From Rubrobacter sp. (GTDB lineage: Bacteria; Actinomycetota; Rubrobacteria; Rubrobacterales; Rubrobacteraceae): DNA of 6,551 nucleotides. Location: positions 1 through 6,551 of the forward strand of contig JADDPV010000269.1 of assembly GCA_016781705.1 (NCBI GenBank), in the 5' to 3' direction. The notes under the pieces are model-generated. The model saw nothing but the letters and a program-made list of their open reading frames with translations. It ran no database searches and had not been told where the DNA came from. Shown here in pieces: positions 1 to 5,426 of this stretch. Position numbers and translations under genes: made by a program. Every line of letters starts with the position of its first letter. The stretch's first letter is position 1.

Positions 1-560
1 TCCGGTGCCCCCGCGCGGCCGTCAGCCTGCCCGTCGGCCTGGGTATCGCCCCGCTCTATCGCGGCCCTGACGTCGCGCTCGACGATGCGCCCGGCCGGAC
101 CCGAGCCTTGTATCTTGGAGAGGTCGAGGTTGTTCTCGCGCTCGAGGCGCCTGACGATCGGGGATGCCCTGAAGCAGCAGTCGGCCCCGGCGCCGTCGCC
201 GGAGGGCGCCTCCCCGGCCTCGGGTTGGCGCGGCGCGGCCTCGCGCTCCTGGGTAGCGGTTTGGGCCTCGCCGCCCTCTTCGGCCTCGGCCTGGGCCCCA
301 CCGTTGCGCTGGGGGACCTCCTCGCCCTCGCCCGCGATGAAGGCGATGGCCCCGCCGACGGGGACTTCCTGGCCCTCGGAGGCGATCAGCTGGGCGAGCG
401 TGCCGGCGTCCTCGGCTTCGAGCTCCAGCGTGACCTTGTCGGTCTCGATCTCGGCTATGGGGTCTCCCTCGGAGACCTCGTCGCCCTCGCTCTTGAGCCA
501 CTTGACGAGGGTCCCCTCCTCCATCGCGTCGCCCATCTTGGGCATGATGACTTCCGGCAT
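1..560 (-). CDS. pdhC: Dihydrolipoamide acyltransferase E2 component of a 2-oxoacid dehydrogenase complex, N-terminal part (runs off the left edge)
   Basis: E2 carries the swinging lipoyl arm that takes the acyl group from E1, passes it to CoA and presents dihydrolipoamide to E3. The 186 visible codons encode an N-terminal lipoyl domain (about residues 2-78) with the motif ETDKV, where Lys42 is the expected lipoylation site. Next comes an Ala/Glu/Gly/Pro-rich flexible linker (about 80-127). A peripheral subunit-binding domain (about 132-169) follows, with ASPIVRRL and GSGPAGRIVERDV, which docks E3 and/or E1. The catalytic acetyltransferase domain lies beyond the window. The ATG start is one base after the pdhB stop, with GGAGGAG 7 nt upstream inside the end of pdhB. 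An unusual Cys-Cys pair (128-129) abuts the binding domain. The E1-alpha/E1-beta/E2 order and single lipoyl domain fit pyruvate dehydrogenase. A branched-chain or acetoin complex cannot be excluded without the catalytic domain. Confidence 0.93.
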   Translation of the reverse strand, partial: MPEVIMPKMGDAMEEGTLVKWLKSEGDEVSEGDPIAEIETDKVTLELEAEDAGTLAQLIASEGQEVPVGGAIAFIAGEGEEVPQRNGGAQAEAEEGGEAQTATQEREAAPRQPEAGEAPSGDGAGADCCFRASPIVRRLERENNLDLSKIQGSGPAGRIVERDVRAAIERGDTQADGQADGRAGAP

Positions 561-561
561 C

Positions 562-579
562 TTACTTCTCCTCCATGTA
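562..579 (-). repeat. Intercistronic junction repeat, copy 2 (pdhB end / E2 ribosome binding site)
   Basis: Read on the minus strand this is TACATGGAGGAGAAGTAA. It encodes the last residues of E1-beta (YMEEK, stop) and contains the GGAGGAG ribosome binding site of E2. It matches the pdhA/pdhB junction at 1551-1568 in 17 of 18 positions. Confidence 0.8.
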
Positions 580-1551
580 GAGCGTCCGCCGCGCCGCGTT
601 CGCCACCTGCTGCTCGTTCGGGAACGCCGCGACCTCCAGGTTCCTCGCGTAGGGCGCCGGCACCTCCGCCCCGCTCACCCGTATGACCGGCGCGTCGAGG
701 TAGTCGAACGCCTTCTCCTGGATGATCGAGGCGGTCTCGCTCGCGACCCCGAACAACCGCCACTGCTCCTGCACCGCCACCGCCCGGTGCGTCTTCTTTA
801 CCGACTCGACGATGGTGTCCTCGTCGAGCGGCCGGATGGACCGCACGTCTATGACCTCGGCGCTCACGCCGTCCTCTTCTTCCAGCCTGTCGGCGACCCG
901 CAGGCACAGGTTCACCTGCCGCCCGTAGGAGATCAGGGACACGTCCGTCCCCTCGCGGGCGACGCGCGCCTTGCCGAACGGCACGCCCCCGTCGCCGTCG
1001 GGGACCTCGCCCTTGGTGCCGTAGAGGGCGCCGGCTTCCAGGAAGACCACGGGGTTGGGGTCCCGGATCGCGGTGAGCATCATCCCCTTCACGTCCGCGG
1101 GCGTGACGGGGGAGACGACCTTGAGGCCGGGGAAGTGGCCGTACAAGTTCTCCATGCTGTGGGTGTGCTGGGCTGAGAGCTGGACCCCGCCGCCGTTGGG
1201 GCCGCGCACGACGAGGGGTACTTCTACCTGCCCGCCGGAGAAGTAGCGCACCTTGGCGGCGGTCTGGATGATCTGGTCGGACGCCAGGAACGAGAAGCTC
1301 CAGGTCATCATCTCGACAATGGGCTTGAGGCCCAACATCGCCATGCCGATGGCCGCCCCCGTGAAGCCGCCCTCGGCTATCGGGGTGTCGATAACGCGCT
1401 TCGGGCCGAAACGGTCTATGAGGCCGTCGGTGATGAGGTGGGTGCCGCCGTAGACGCCGATGTCCTCGCCCATCAGCAAGACGCTCTCGTCGCGCTCCAT
1501 CTCCTCGGCCATCGCCGTCTTGAGGGCCTGGCGGTAGGTCATCTCGGGCAT
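562..1551 (-). CDS. pdhB: 2-oxoacid (probably pyruvate) dehydrogenase E1 component, beta subunit
   Basis: This is the beta chain of a heterotetrameric (alpha2-beta2) thiamine-diphosphate E1, which decarboxylates the 2-oxoacid and reductively acylates the lipoyl group of E2. The 329-residue protein has the usual family length. It contains GEDIGVYGG (28-36) and DTPIAE (55-60). Glu60 aligns with the glutamate that activates the cofactor's aminopyrimidine ring (human E1-beta Glu59). RGPNGGG and SAQHTHS follow, where His129 aligns with human His128 at the active site. The C-terminal transketolase domain includes VIDVRSIRPLDEDTI. The ATG lies in the overlapping TAATG shared with the pdhA stop, with GGGGGAG 5 nt upstream, so translation is probably coupled to pdhA. 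The sequence resembles pyruvate-type E1-beta. Branched-chain and acetoin dehydrogenase subunits belong to the same family, so the substrate is inferred. Confidence 0.95.
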   Translation of the reverse strand: MPEMTYRQALKTAMAEEMERDESVLLMGEDIGVYGGTHLITDGLIDRFGPKRVIDTPIAEGGFTGAAIGMAMLGLKPIVEMMTWSFSFLASDQIIQTAAKVRYFSGGQVEVPLVVRGPNGGGVQLSAQHTHSMENLYGHFPGLKVVSPVTPADVKGMMLTAIRDPNPVVFLEAGALYGTKGEVPDGDGGVPFGKARVAREGTDVSLISYGRQVNLCLRVADRLEEEDGVSAEVIDVRSIRPLDEDTIVESVKKTHRAVAVQEQWRLFGVASETASIIQEKAFDYLDAPVIRVSGAEVPAPYARNLEVAAFPNEQQVANAARRTLYMEEK

Positions 1552-1568
1552 TACTTCTCCCCCATGTA
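1551..1568 (-). repeat. Intercistronic junction repeat, copy 1 (pdhA end / pdhB ribosome binding site)
   Basis: On the minus strand this reads TACATGGGGGAGAAGTAA. It encodes the pdhA C-terminus (YMGEK, stop) and holds the GGGGGAG ribosome binding site for pdhB. The final A of the stop is the first base of the pdhB ATG. It differs by one base from the junction at 562-579. Confidence 0.8.
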
Positions 1569-2624
1569 CTCGTCCTCGCCCGCGTAGACGTCGGTGTAGA
1601 GCTCCTCCAGGGGGGGCTCGTCCGACTCTTCAGCGAACCTGGTGACCTCGCTCATGGTCTGCTTGGTCTCGTTCCGTATCTCCTCGACGGCGTCCTGGTC
1701 CAGGAGGCCGTTCTCGAGGAGCTTGTGCTCGAGCAGGCCGATCGGGTCGCGCTTGCGCCATTTGTTGATCTCGTCCTTCGTGCGGTACTTCTCGAGGAAG
1801 TCCGCCGCCCCGTGCGGCACCGTCCGGTACGTGAGCGCCTCGACGGCGTAGGGCTTCCCCGTCTCGCGGACGCGCTCCGCCGCCCGGTGCGCGACCTCGA
1901 GGACCGCTTCGAGGTCCATCCCGTCCACCTTCTCGTTCTCCACGCCGTAGGCGTCGAACTTGCGGACGAGGTCGGTCATGGCGGTGGTGCGCTCGACGCT
2001 GGTGCCCATGCCGTACTGGTTGTTCTCGAGTATGAACAGGCACGGGCACATCCCGTCCTTGCCCCACAGGCCCGCGAGGTTCACCGCCTCGTGGAAGTAC
2101 CCGATGCTCATCGAGCCGTCGCCGAGGTAGGTCTGGACGATGTGGTCGGTCTCCTCGTACCTGAGCGCGTAGGCCATCCCGACGCCCAACGGGATGTGGC
2201 CGCCGACGATGCCGTAGCCGCCCATGAAGCCCTTCTCCACGTCGAAGAGGTGCATCGAACCGCCCTTGCCCTTGACCATCCCGGTGCCCTTGCCGTAGAG
2301 CTCGGCCATCACCGCCTTGGGGTCGCTCCCCAGGAGCAGGACGTGCGGGTGGTCGCGGTAGGCGGTGATGATCCTGTCGCCCTCCCGGTAGGCGTCGAGG
2401 AAGCCGGTGGCGATGGCCTCCTGACCTATGTAGACGTGCATGTAGCCCCCGACCTTGCCCTTCTTGAAGCCCCTCGAGCACGCCTCCTCGAAGACCCGGA
2501 TGAAGACCATCTCCTTGTATAGCTCGACGAGGTGATCCCCGTTCGTGGCGACGGAGCTTGCGCCCCGCTGCTCCTGGGTCTCTACGCCCCCGTCTCCTGC
2601 GCGTTCTTCGCTCTCTGCCGGCAC
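1551..2624 (-). CDS. pdhA: 2-oxoacid (probably pyruvate) dehydrogenase E1 component, alpha subunit
   Basis: This is the thiamine-diphosphate-binding alpha chain of E1, partner of the downstream pdhB product. From the GTG at 2624 it has 357 residues. The TPP motif starts at GDGS (168-171) and ends at ENNQYGMGTS, with the Asn pair at 201-202. Other family signatures are the YRDHPH loop (89-94), KGKGGSMHLF (118-127) and VGGHIPLGVG. A GTG at 2663 in the same frame would add 13 residues (MLSSQLRYGKGAA). I prefer 2624 because it has GGGAAGGGGG 5 nt upstream, whereas a -10-like TATCCT (2664-2669) lies directly against the 2663 codon. The 2663 start is not excluded. Residues before about 30 are low-complexity and acidic, and conserved sequence begins at LVELYKEMV. 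The stop overlaps the pdhB start by one base, so this is the first gene of the pdhA-pdhB-E2 operon. Confidence 0.94.
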   Translation of the reverse strand: MPAESEERAGDGGVETQEQRGASSVATNGDHLVELYKEMVFIRVFEEACSRGFKKGKVGGYMHVYIGQEAIATGFLDAYREGDRIITAYRDHPHVLLLGSDPKAVMAELYGKGTGMVKGKGGSMHLFDVEKGFMGGYGIVGGHIPLGVGMAYALRYEETDHIVQTYLGDGSMSIGYFHEAVNLAGLWGKDGMCPCLFILENNQYGMGTSVERTTAMTDLVRKFDAYGVENEKVDGMDLEAVLEVAHRAAERVRETGKPYAVEALTYRTVPHGAADFLEKYRTKDEINKWRKRDPIGLLEHKLLENGLLDQDAVEEIRNETKQTMSEVTRFAEESDEPPLEELYTDVYAGEDEYMGEK

Positions 2625-2629
2625 TGCGG

Positions 2630-2639
2630 CCCCCTTCCC
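2630..2639 (-). promoter_or_regulatory. Ribosome binding site that favours the 2624 GTG start of pdhA
   Basis: Read on the minus strand this is GGGAAGGGGG, a purine-rich Shine-Dalgarno-like stretch 5 nt before GTG 2624. The upstream GTG at 2663 has only a short GGAG 11 nt away. This is the main reason for choosing the shorter protein. Confidence 0.5.
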
Positions 2640-2663
2640 GTAACGGAGCTGTGAACTTAGCAC

Positions 2664-2669
2664 AGGATA
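2664..2669 (-). promoter_or_regulatory. Candidate -10 box of the pdhA-pdhB-E2 operon
   Basis: The minus strand reads TATCCT, which fits the TANNNT pattern common in actinobacterial promoters. Transcription would begin near 2657, giving a leader of about 33 nt that contains the ribosome binding site for GTG 2624. I see no convincing -35 hexamer at 16-18 nt. The ATATATATAT tract at 2730-2739, preceded by TTGGAC, is a competing or additional promoter. Confidence 0.35.
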
Positions 2670-2729
2670 CCAAACTCCGCCTCTTCACACACCTCCGCGC
2701 CGCGGCACGCCACGTTTCGCGACGCGGCG

Positions 2730-2739
2730 ATATATATAT
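2730..2739. promoter_or_regulatory. Isolated ATATATATAT tract upstream of pdhA, possible promoter element
   Basis: Ten alternating A/T bases stand in otherwise GC-rich DNA, in the 169-nt gap between the rdgB stop and the preferred pdhA start. On the minus strand TTGGAC (2752-2757) lies 17 nt before TATATC (2729-2734), a weak -35/-10 pair aimed at pdhA. Two copies of CGACGCG (2720-2726 and 2746-2752) flank the tract. It could be a melting site, a promoter or a regulator binding site. Confidence 0.35.
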
Positions 2740-2793
2740 GCGTTACGACGCGTCCAAGCATCTTGTTATGCGTGTTGGTCCCTACGGGCGGCG

Positions 2794-3345
2794 TCAGCCG
2801 GCGTGCAGGGCGGTGCGGGCGGCCTTGAAGGCGCGGGCGCGGTGGGAGTCCTCGTGTTTCCTGGGGCCGAGCTCGGCGTAGGTCTCGGAGGACCATTCGG
2901 GGATGAAGATCGGGTCCCACCCGAACCCGCTCGTGCCTCGGGGCGTATCGGCGACCTCTCCCTGGACCTCGCCCACGAAGGCGCGTACCTTTCCGCCGGG
3001 GTCCGCGACGGCGACGGCGCAGACGGCCCGGGCGGAGCGGACCTCCGCGGCGGCGAGCATCTCGAGGAGGCCCTCGTTGCCGACCGACCGGAGGAACCAT
3101 TTGGTGAGCGCCCCCGGCAGGCCGTTCCAGGCGTCGAAGACGATCCCTGAGTCCTCGACGAGGACGGGGTGGGATGGTTCGCCGAGGGCGCGGTACGCGG
3201 TACGCGCCTTCTCGGCGGCGACCTCGGCCACGCTGAGAGCCTGCGGCTCTGGGAGGTCGAGATCGACGGTCTCGATCTCTGCTCCCAGTATCTCACGCGC
3301 CTCTCGCAGCTTGTCCTGGTTGGAAGTGACGAAGAGGATCTTCAC
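2794..3345 (-). CDS. rdgB: RdgB/HAM1 (ITPA) family non-canonical purine NTP pyrophosphatase
   Basis: This cytosolic house-cleaning enzyme hydrolyses dITP, ITP and XTP to monophosphates plus pyrophosphate, keeping deaminated purines out of DNA and RNA. From the GTG at 3345 the protein has 183 residues, typical for the family. It starts KILFVTSNQDKLRE, with Thr7, Asn9 and Lys12 in the substrate/phosphate loop. Glu45 and VEDSG (63-67), with Asp65 as expected catalytic acid/base, form the metal site. Base-recognition motifs are FGWDP (141-145) and SHR (167-169). The segment GLPGALTKWFL resembles the ITPA-type GLPGPYIKWFL more than the usual bacterial GVYSARYAG form. An in-frame ATG at 3436-3438 would add 31 unconserved residues and reach into the inverted repeat, so I rejected it. 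There is no clear Shine-Dalgarno, and a TAAACT box lies 7 nt upstream. pdhA follows on the same strand after a promoter-like gap. Confidence 0.93.
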   Translation of the reverse strand: MKILFVTSNQDKLREAREILGAEIETVDLDLPEPQALSVAEVAAEKARTAYRALGEPSHPVLVEDSGIVFDAWNGLPGALTKWFLRSVGNEGLLEMLAAAEVRSARAVCAVAVADPGGKVRAFVGEVQGEVADTPRGTSGFGWDPIFIPEWSSETYAELGPRKHEDSHRARAFKAARTALHAG

Positions 3346-3352
3346 GGAGCAC

Positions 3353-3358
3353 AGTTTA
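3353..3358 (-). promoter_or_regulatory. Candidate -10 box of rdgB (leaderless type)
   Basis: The minus strand reads TAAACT, matching TANNNT, followed by exactly 7 nt (GTGCTCC) and then GTG. Transcription from this box would begin at or next to the start codon, and no Shine-Dalgarno is visible. A clear -35 is not seen. A palindromic ACGCGT (3358-3363) overlaps the upstream edge. Confidence 0.5.
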
Positions 3359-3424
3359 CGCGTCGCGAACGACCTCGTGGACGGTTCCTTGGCTCCCCCC
3401 GCACGGGTCGCGTGTCCCGCGTGG

Positions 3425-3445
3425 AGCCTACAACCCATGTAGGCT
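3425..3445. promoter_or_regulatory. Perfect 8-bp inverted repeat in the divergent promoter region, candidate operator
   Basis: AGCCTACA and TGTAGGCT are exact reverse complements separated by ACCCA. The repeat ends 6 nt before the plus-strand -10 candidate (3452-3457), so it covers that promoter's spacer and -35 zone. It lies upstream of both predicted transcription starts, so a transcribed terminator or attenuator is unlikely. A repressor or activator site is more likely. The binding protein is unknown. Confidence 0.5.
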
Positions 3446-3451
3446 TTGTGA

Positions 3452-3457
3452 TACAGT
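3452..3457 (+). promoter_or_regulatory. Candidate -10 box of the 3465-6380 operon (leaderless type)
   Basis: TACAGT fits TANNNT and is followed by exactly 7 nt (CGCCCGC) before the ATG at 3465. No Shine-Dalgarno precedes this ATG, so a leaderless transcript is likely. The extended region TTTGTGATACAGT could also be read with GATACA as the hexamer. No recognisable -35 is present, and its position falls in the inverted repeat. Confidence 0.5.
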
Positions 3458-3464
3458 CGCCCGC

Positions 3465-4103
3465 ATGCAGAGCGCGCGAGAGGTAAGGATAACGAGCCTA
3501 GACGGGTTCGAGGCGGCGGACGGTGGGGTGCGCGTCCTCGCCAACTCCGGCGACCTCGCCCTCGTCTTCCCGCGCGAGGTGTGGGAGACCCTCGGCGAGA
3601 GGGCGCTCCTGGAGGAGGCTCCGTCCGAACCGGACGCCGGGGAGCTCGCGGAGCTGGAGGAGATACGGCGCGGCCTCGAGGAGCACGCCCGGAGCAACAG
3701 GTTCGAGACCGTGCTCGTGGACGAACCGTGCGGCGGCGAGAACTCCGGAGTGCACTTCGACCTGGTGCTGCGGCCGGCGGATCCCTTCGCGGCGACGACC
3801 GGCTACGCCTTTTTGCCCGTGGTGCGGACGGAGCACGTCGCCCGGTACGGGGCGAACCTCGACGAGGCCACGGCCGGGGCCGTGGAGGGCGCGTACCTCG
3901 TGGGGGCCGTCGCCGAGGAGGCGGCTCTCGCGGCCGGGGGCGAGGAGCTGAAGGCGCTCTCGGTCAGGGGTAGGAGGTGCTCCAGCAGCCGCTTCGAGCT
4001 CGCCCCGGAGCTTTGGCGCGTGCTCTCCGGGGACCTGGGCTGGAAGAACGTGGAGCCCGTGGTGTCTGCGACGACAAACTCGACAACGAAAAGGAACGCT
4101 TAG
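3465..4103 (+). CDS. Uncharacterised acidic protein, first gene of the aminotransferase/Ddl-like operon
   Basis: I do not recognise a family for this 212-residue protein. It has no signal peptide and no clear membrane segment, so a soluble cytoplasmic protein is likely. Residues about 5-48 look like mixed alpha/beta sequence (VRVLANSGDLALVFPREVW). Residues 50-76 are Glu/Leu-rich and probably helical (ELAELEEIRRGLEEHAR). The middle holds a possible fold core, RFETVLVDEPCGGENSGVHF followed by DLVLRP. An Ala/Glu-rich helix (about 134-166) and a Ser/Thr-rich polar tail (SATTNSTTK) close the protein. Coding is supported by G/C-biased third positions, the promoter-like box 7 nt before the ATG, and the stop TAG directly abutting the next gene's GTG. 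The context implies co-expression with the aminotransferase and the ATP-grasp protein, but its role is unknown. Confidence 0.85.
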   Translation: MQSAREVRITSLDGFEAADGGVRVLANSGDLALVFPREVWETLGERALLEEAPSEPDAGELAELEEIRRGLEEHARSNRFETVLVDEPCGGENSGVHFDLVLRPADPFAATTGYAFLPVVRTEHVARYGANLDEATAGAVEGAYLVGAVAEEAALAAGGEELKALSVRGRRCSSSRFELAPELWRVLSGDLGWKNVEPVVSATTNSTTKRNA

Positions 4104-5420
4104 GTGCCGCTAGTAGATCTCGACCGCTTCGACTTCCTGTACGCCAACCGGGTCAAGGGCATGAGGAGCGCCGCTACGCGCGACCTCATGGCCACCCTCT
4201 CCAGGCCCGGCATCGTCTCGCTCGCCGGGGGGTTCCCGGACACGCGCGTCTTCGGCGCGGAGGCGTTTCGCGAGGTCTCCAGGAACGTCGCCGCCGACTC
4301 GGCGCAGGCGCTGCAGTACGGCCCGACCGCCGGCCTCGAAAGCATAAAGGACGTCATCGTGGACGTGATGGAGGCCGAGGGGACGCGGGCGTACGGGGAG
4401 AACGTGTTCGTCACGACCGGCGCCCAGCAGGGCCTCGACCTCGTCGGGAAGGTGTTTTTGGACGAGGGAGACGCGGTGTTGTGCGAGGGGCCGACCTATG
4501 TGGGTGCGCTAAACGCGTTCGCGGCGTACCGGCCCAGGATCCTCCACGTCCCGATGGACCGGGCCGGCATGATCCCGGTCGCCGCCCGCGAGGCGCTGAA
4601 GAAGGCCCGCAAGCAGGGCATCCACGTCAAGTTCGTCTACACCGTCCCGAACTTCCAGAACCCCGCCGGGGTGACGCTGGCGGCCCAGAGGCGTCGGGAG
4701 CTGTTGGAGATCGCGCGGGAGTTCGACCTCGTCGTGGTGGAAGACAACCCGTACGGGATGCTGCGGTTCGAGGGCGAGCCTTTGCCGACGATAGCGGCGC
4801 TGGAGCAGGAGGGCGGGGAGACGGACCGCGTGATCTACCTGGGCACGTTCTCCAAGATCTTCGCCCCCGGCGTCAGGCTCGGGTGGGTGCACGCCCAGCC
4901 GGGGATACTGCACAAGATCAACATCGGCAAGCAGGGGGCCGACCTCTGCTCGTCGAACCTCTCGCAGATGCTGATCCACTCCTACTTCACGAACGCCGAC
5001 TGGCGCGCTTACGTCAAGCGCCTCTCCGGCCTCTATAAGGAGCGCCGCGACGCGATGCTCGACGCCCTCTCGGAGTTCATGCCGGACGAGGTCCACTGGA
5101 CGCACCCGGAGGGCGGCCTCTTCGTGTGGGCGACACTGCCCTCGTACCTGGACGCCACCGCGATGCTGCCGCAGGCTGTCAAGAGGAACGTGGCCTACGT
5201 GCCGGGTGAGGGCTTCTACGCGAACGGGGCGGGCAAGAACTGCATGCGCCTGAACTTCTCGTTCGTCGAGCCGGAGAAGATAAGGCGCGGCATCGAGCTC
5301 CTGGCCGAGGTCGTGCGCGAGCGGATGGAGCTCCGGGGCAGCCTCGAGCGCGGCGCCGAGGAGACCCGCTCCGGGACCTGCCCGGCGACCCGCCCCGCGG
5401 CCCGCGCTCCGGGGAGGTAG
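4104..5420 (+). CDS. PLP-dependent aminotransferase, LysN/KAT II-like (fold type I, class I/II)
   Basis: It transfers an amino group between an amino acid and a 2-oxoacid through pyridoxal phosphate. The 438-residue sequence closely resembles Thermus LysN (2-aminoadipate aminotransferase) and the aminotransferase domain of MocR regulators, but has no DNA-binding domain. Landmarks are VSLAGGFPD (38-46), QYGPTAGLESIK (71-82), TTGAQQGLDLVGKVFLDEGD (104-123), Tyr132, NFQNPAG with Asn186, VVVEDNPYG with Asp214 and Tyr217, GTFSK with Schiff-base Lys251, Arg258, and MRLNFSF with carboxylate-binding Arg382. Residues 409-438 are an Arg/Ala/Pro-rich tail beyond the usual end. The GTG directly follows the preceding TAG, with AAGGA (4091-4095) 8 nt upstream. 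The LysN arginine that binds the substrate's distal carboxylate does not align cleanly, so the substrate is open: aminoadipate, aromatic or branched-chain amino acids, or alanine/glutamate. Confidence 0.92.
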   Translation: MPLVDLDRFDFLYANRVKGMRSAATRDLMATLSRPGIVSLAGGFPDTRVFGAEAFREVSRNVAADSAQALQYGPTAGLESIKDVIVDVMEAEGTRAYGENVFVTTGAQQGLDLVGKVFLDEGDAVLCEGPTYVGALNAFAAYRPRILHVPMDRAGMIPVAAREALKKARKQGIHVKFVYTVPNFQNPAGVTLAAQRRRELLEIAREFDLVVVEDNPYGMLRFEGEPLPTIAALEQEGGETDRVIYLGTFSKIFAPGVRLGWVHAQPGILHKINIGKQGADLCSSNLSQMLIHSYFTNADWRAYVKRLSGLYKERRDAMLDALSEFMPDEVHWTHPEGGLFVWATLPSYLDATAMLPQAVKRNVAYVPGEGFYANGAGKNCMRLNFSFVEPEKIRRGIELLAEVVRERMELRGSLERGAEETRSGTCPATRPAARAPGR

Positions 5421-5426
5421 TCTGCT

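Noticed and set aside
85..1176. A 363-codon plus-strand open frame across E2 and pdhB
   Set aside because: It is antisense to recognised E2 and E1-beta coding sequence and has a low-complexity translation, so it is a shadow.
2625..2663. Extended pdhA start at GTG 2663
   Set aside because: It has a poor ribosome binding site and directly abuts a -10-like TATCCT. It is kept as an alternative, since only 13 unconserved residues are at stake.
2764..2796. Possible rdgB terminator just after its stop codon
   Set aside because: Only very short stems such as GCGT-CGTA-ACGC were found, with no T-run, so a terminator cannot be supported.
3346..3438. Extended rdgB start at the ATG at 3436-3438
   Set aside because: The extra 31 residues are not family-like, the ATG lacks a ribosome binding site, and it falls in the inverted repeat. 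The conserved N-terminus begins at GTG 3345.
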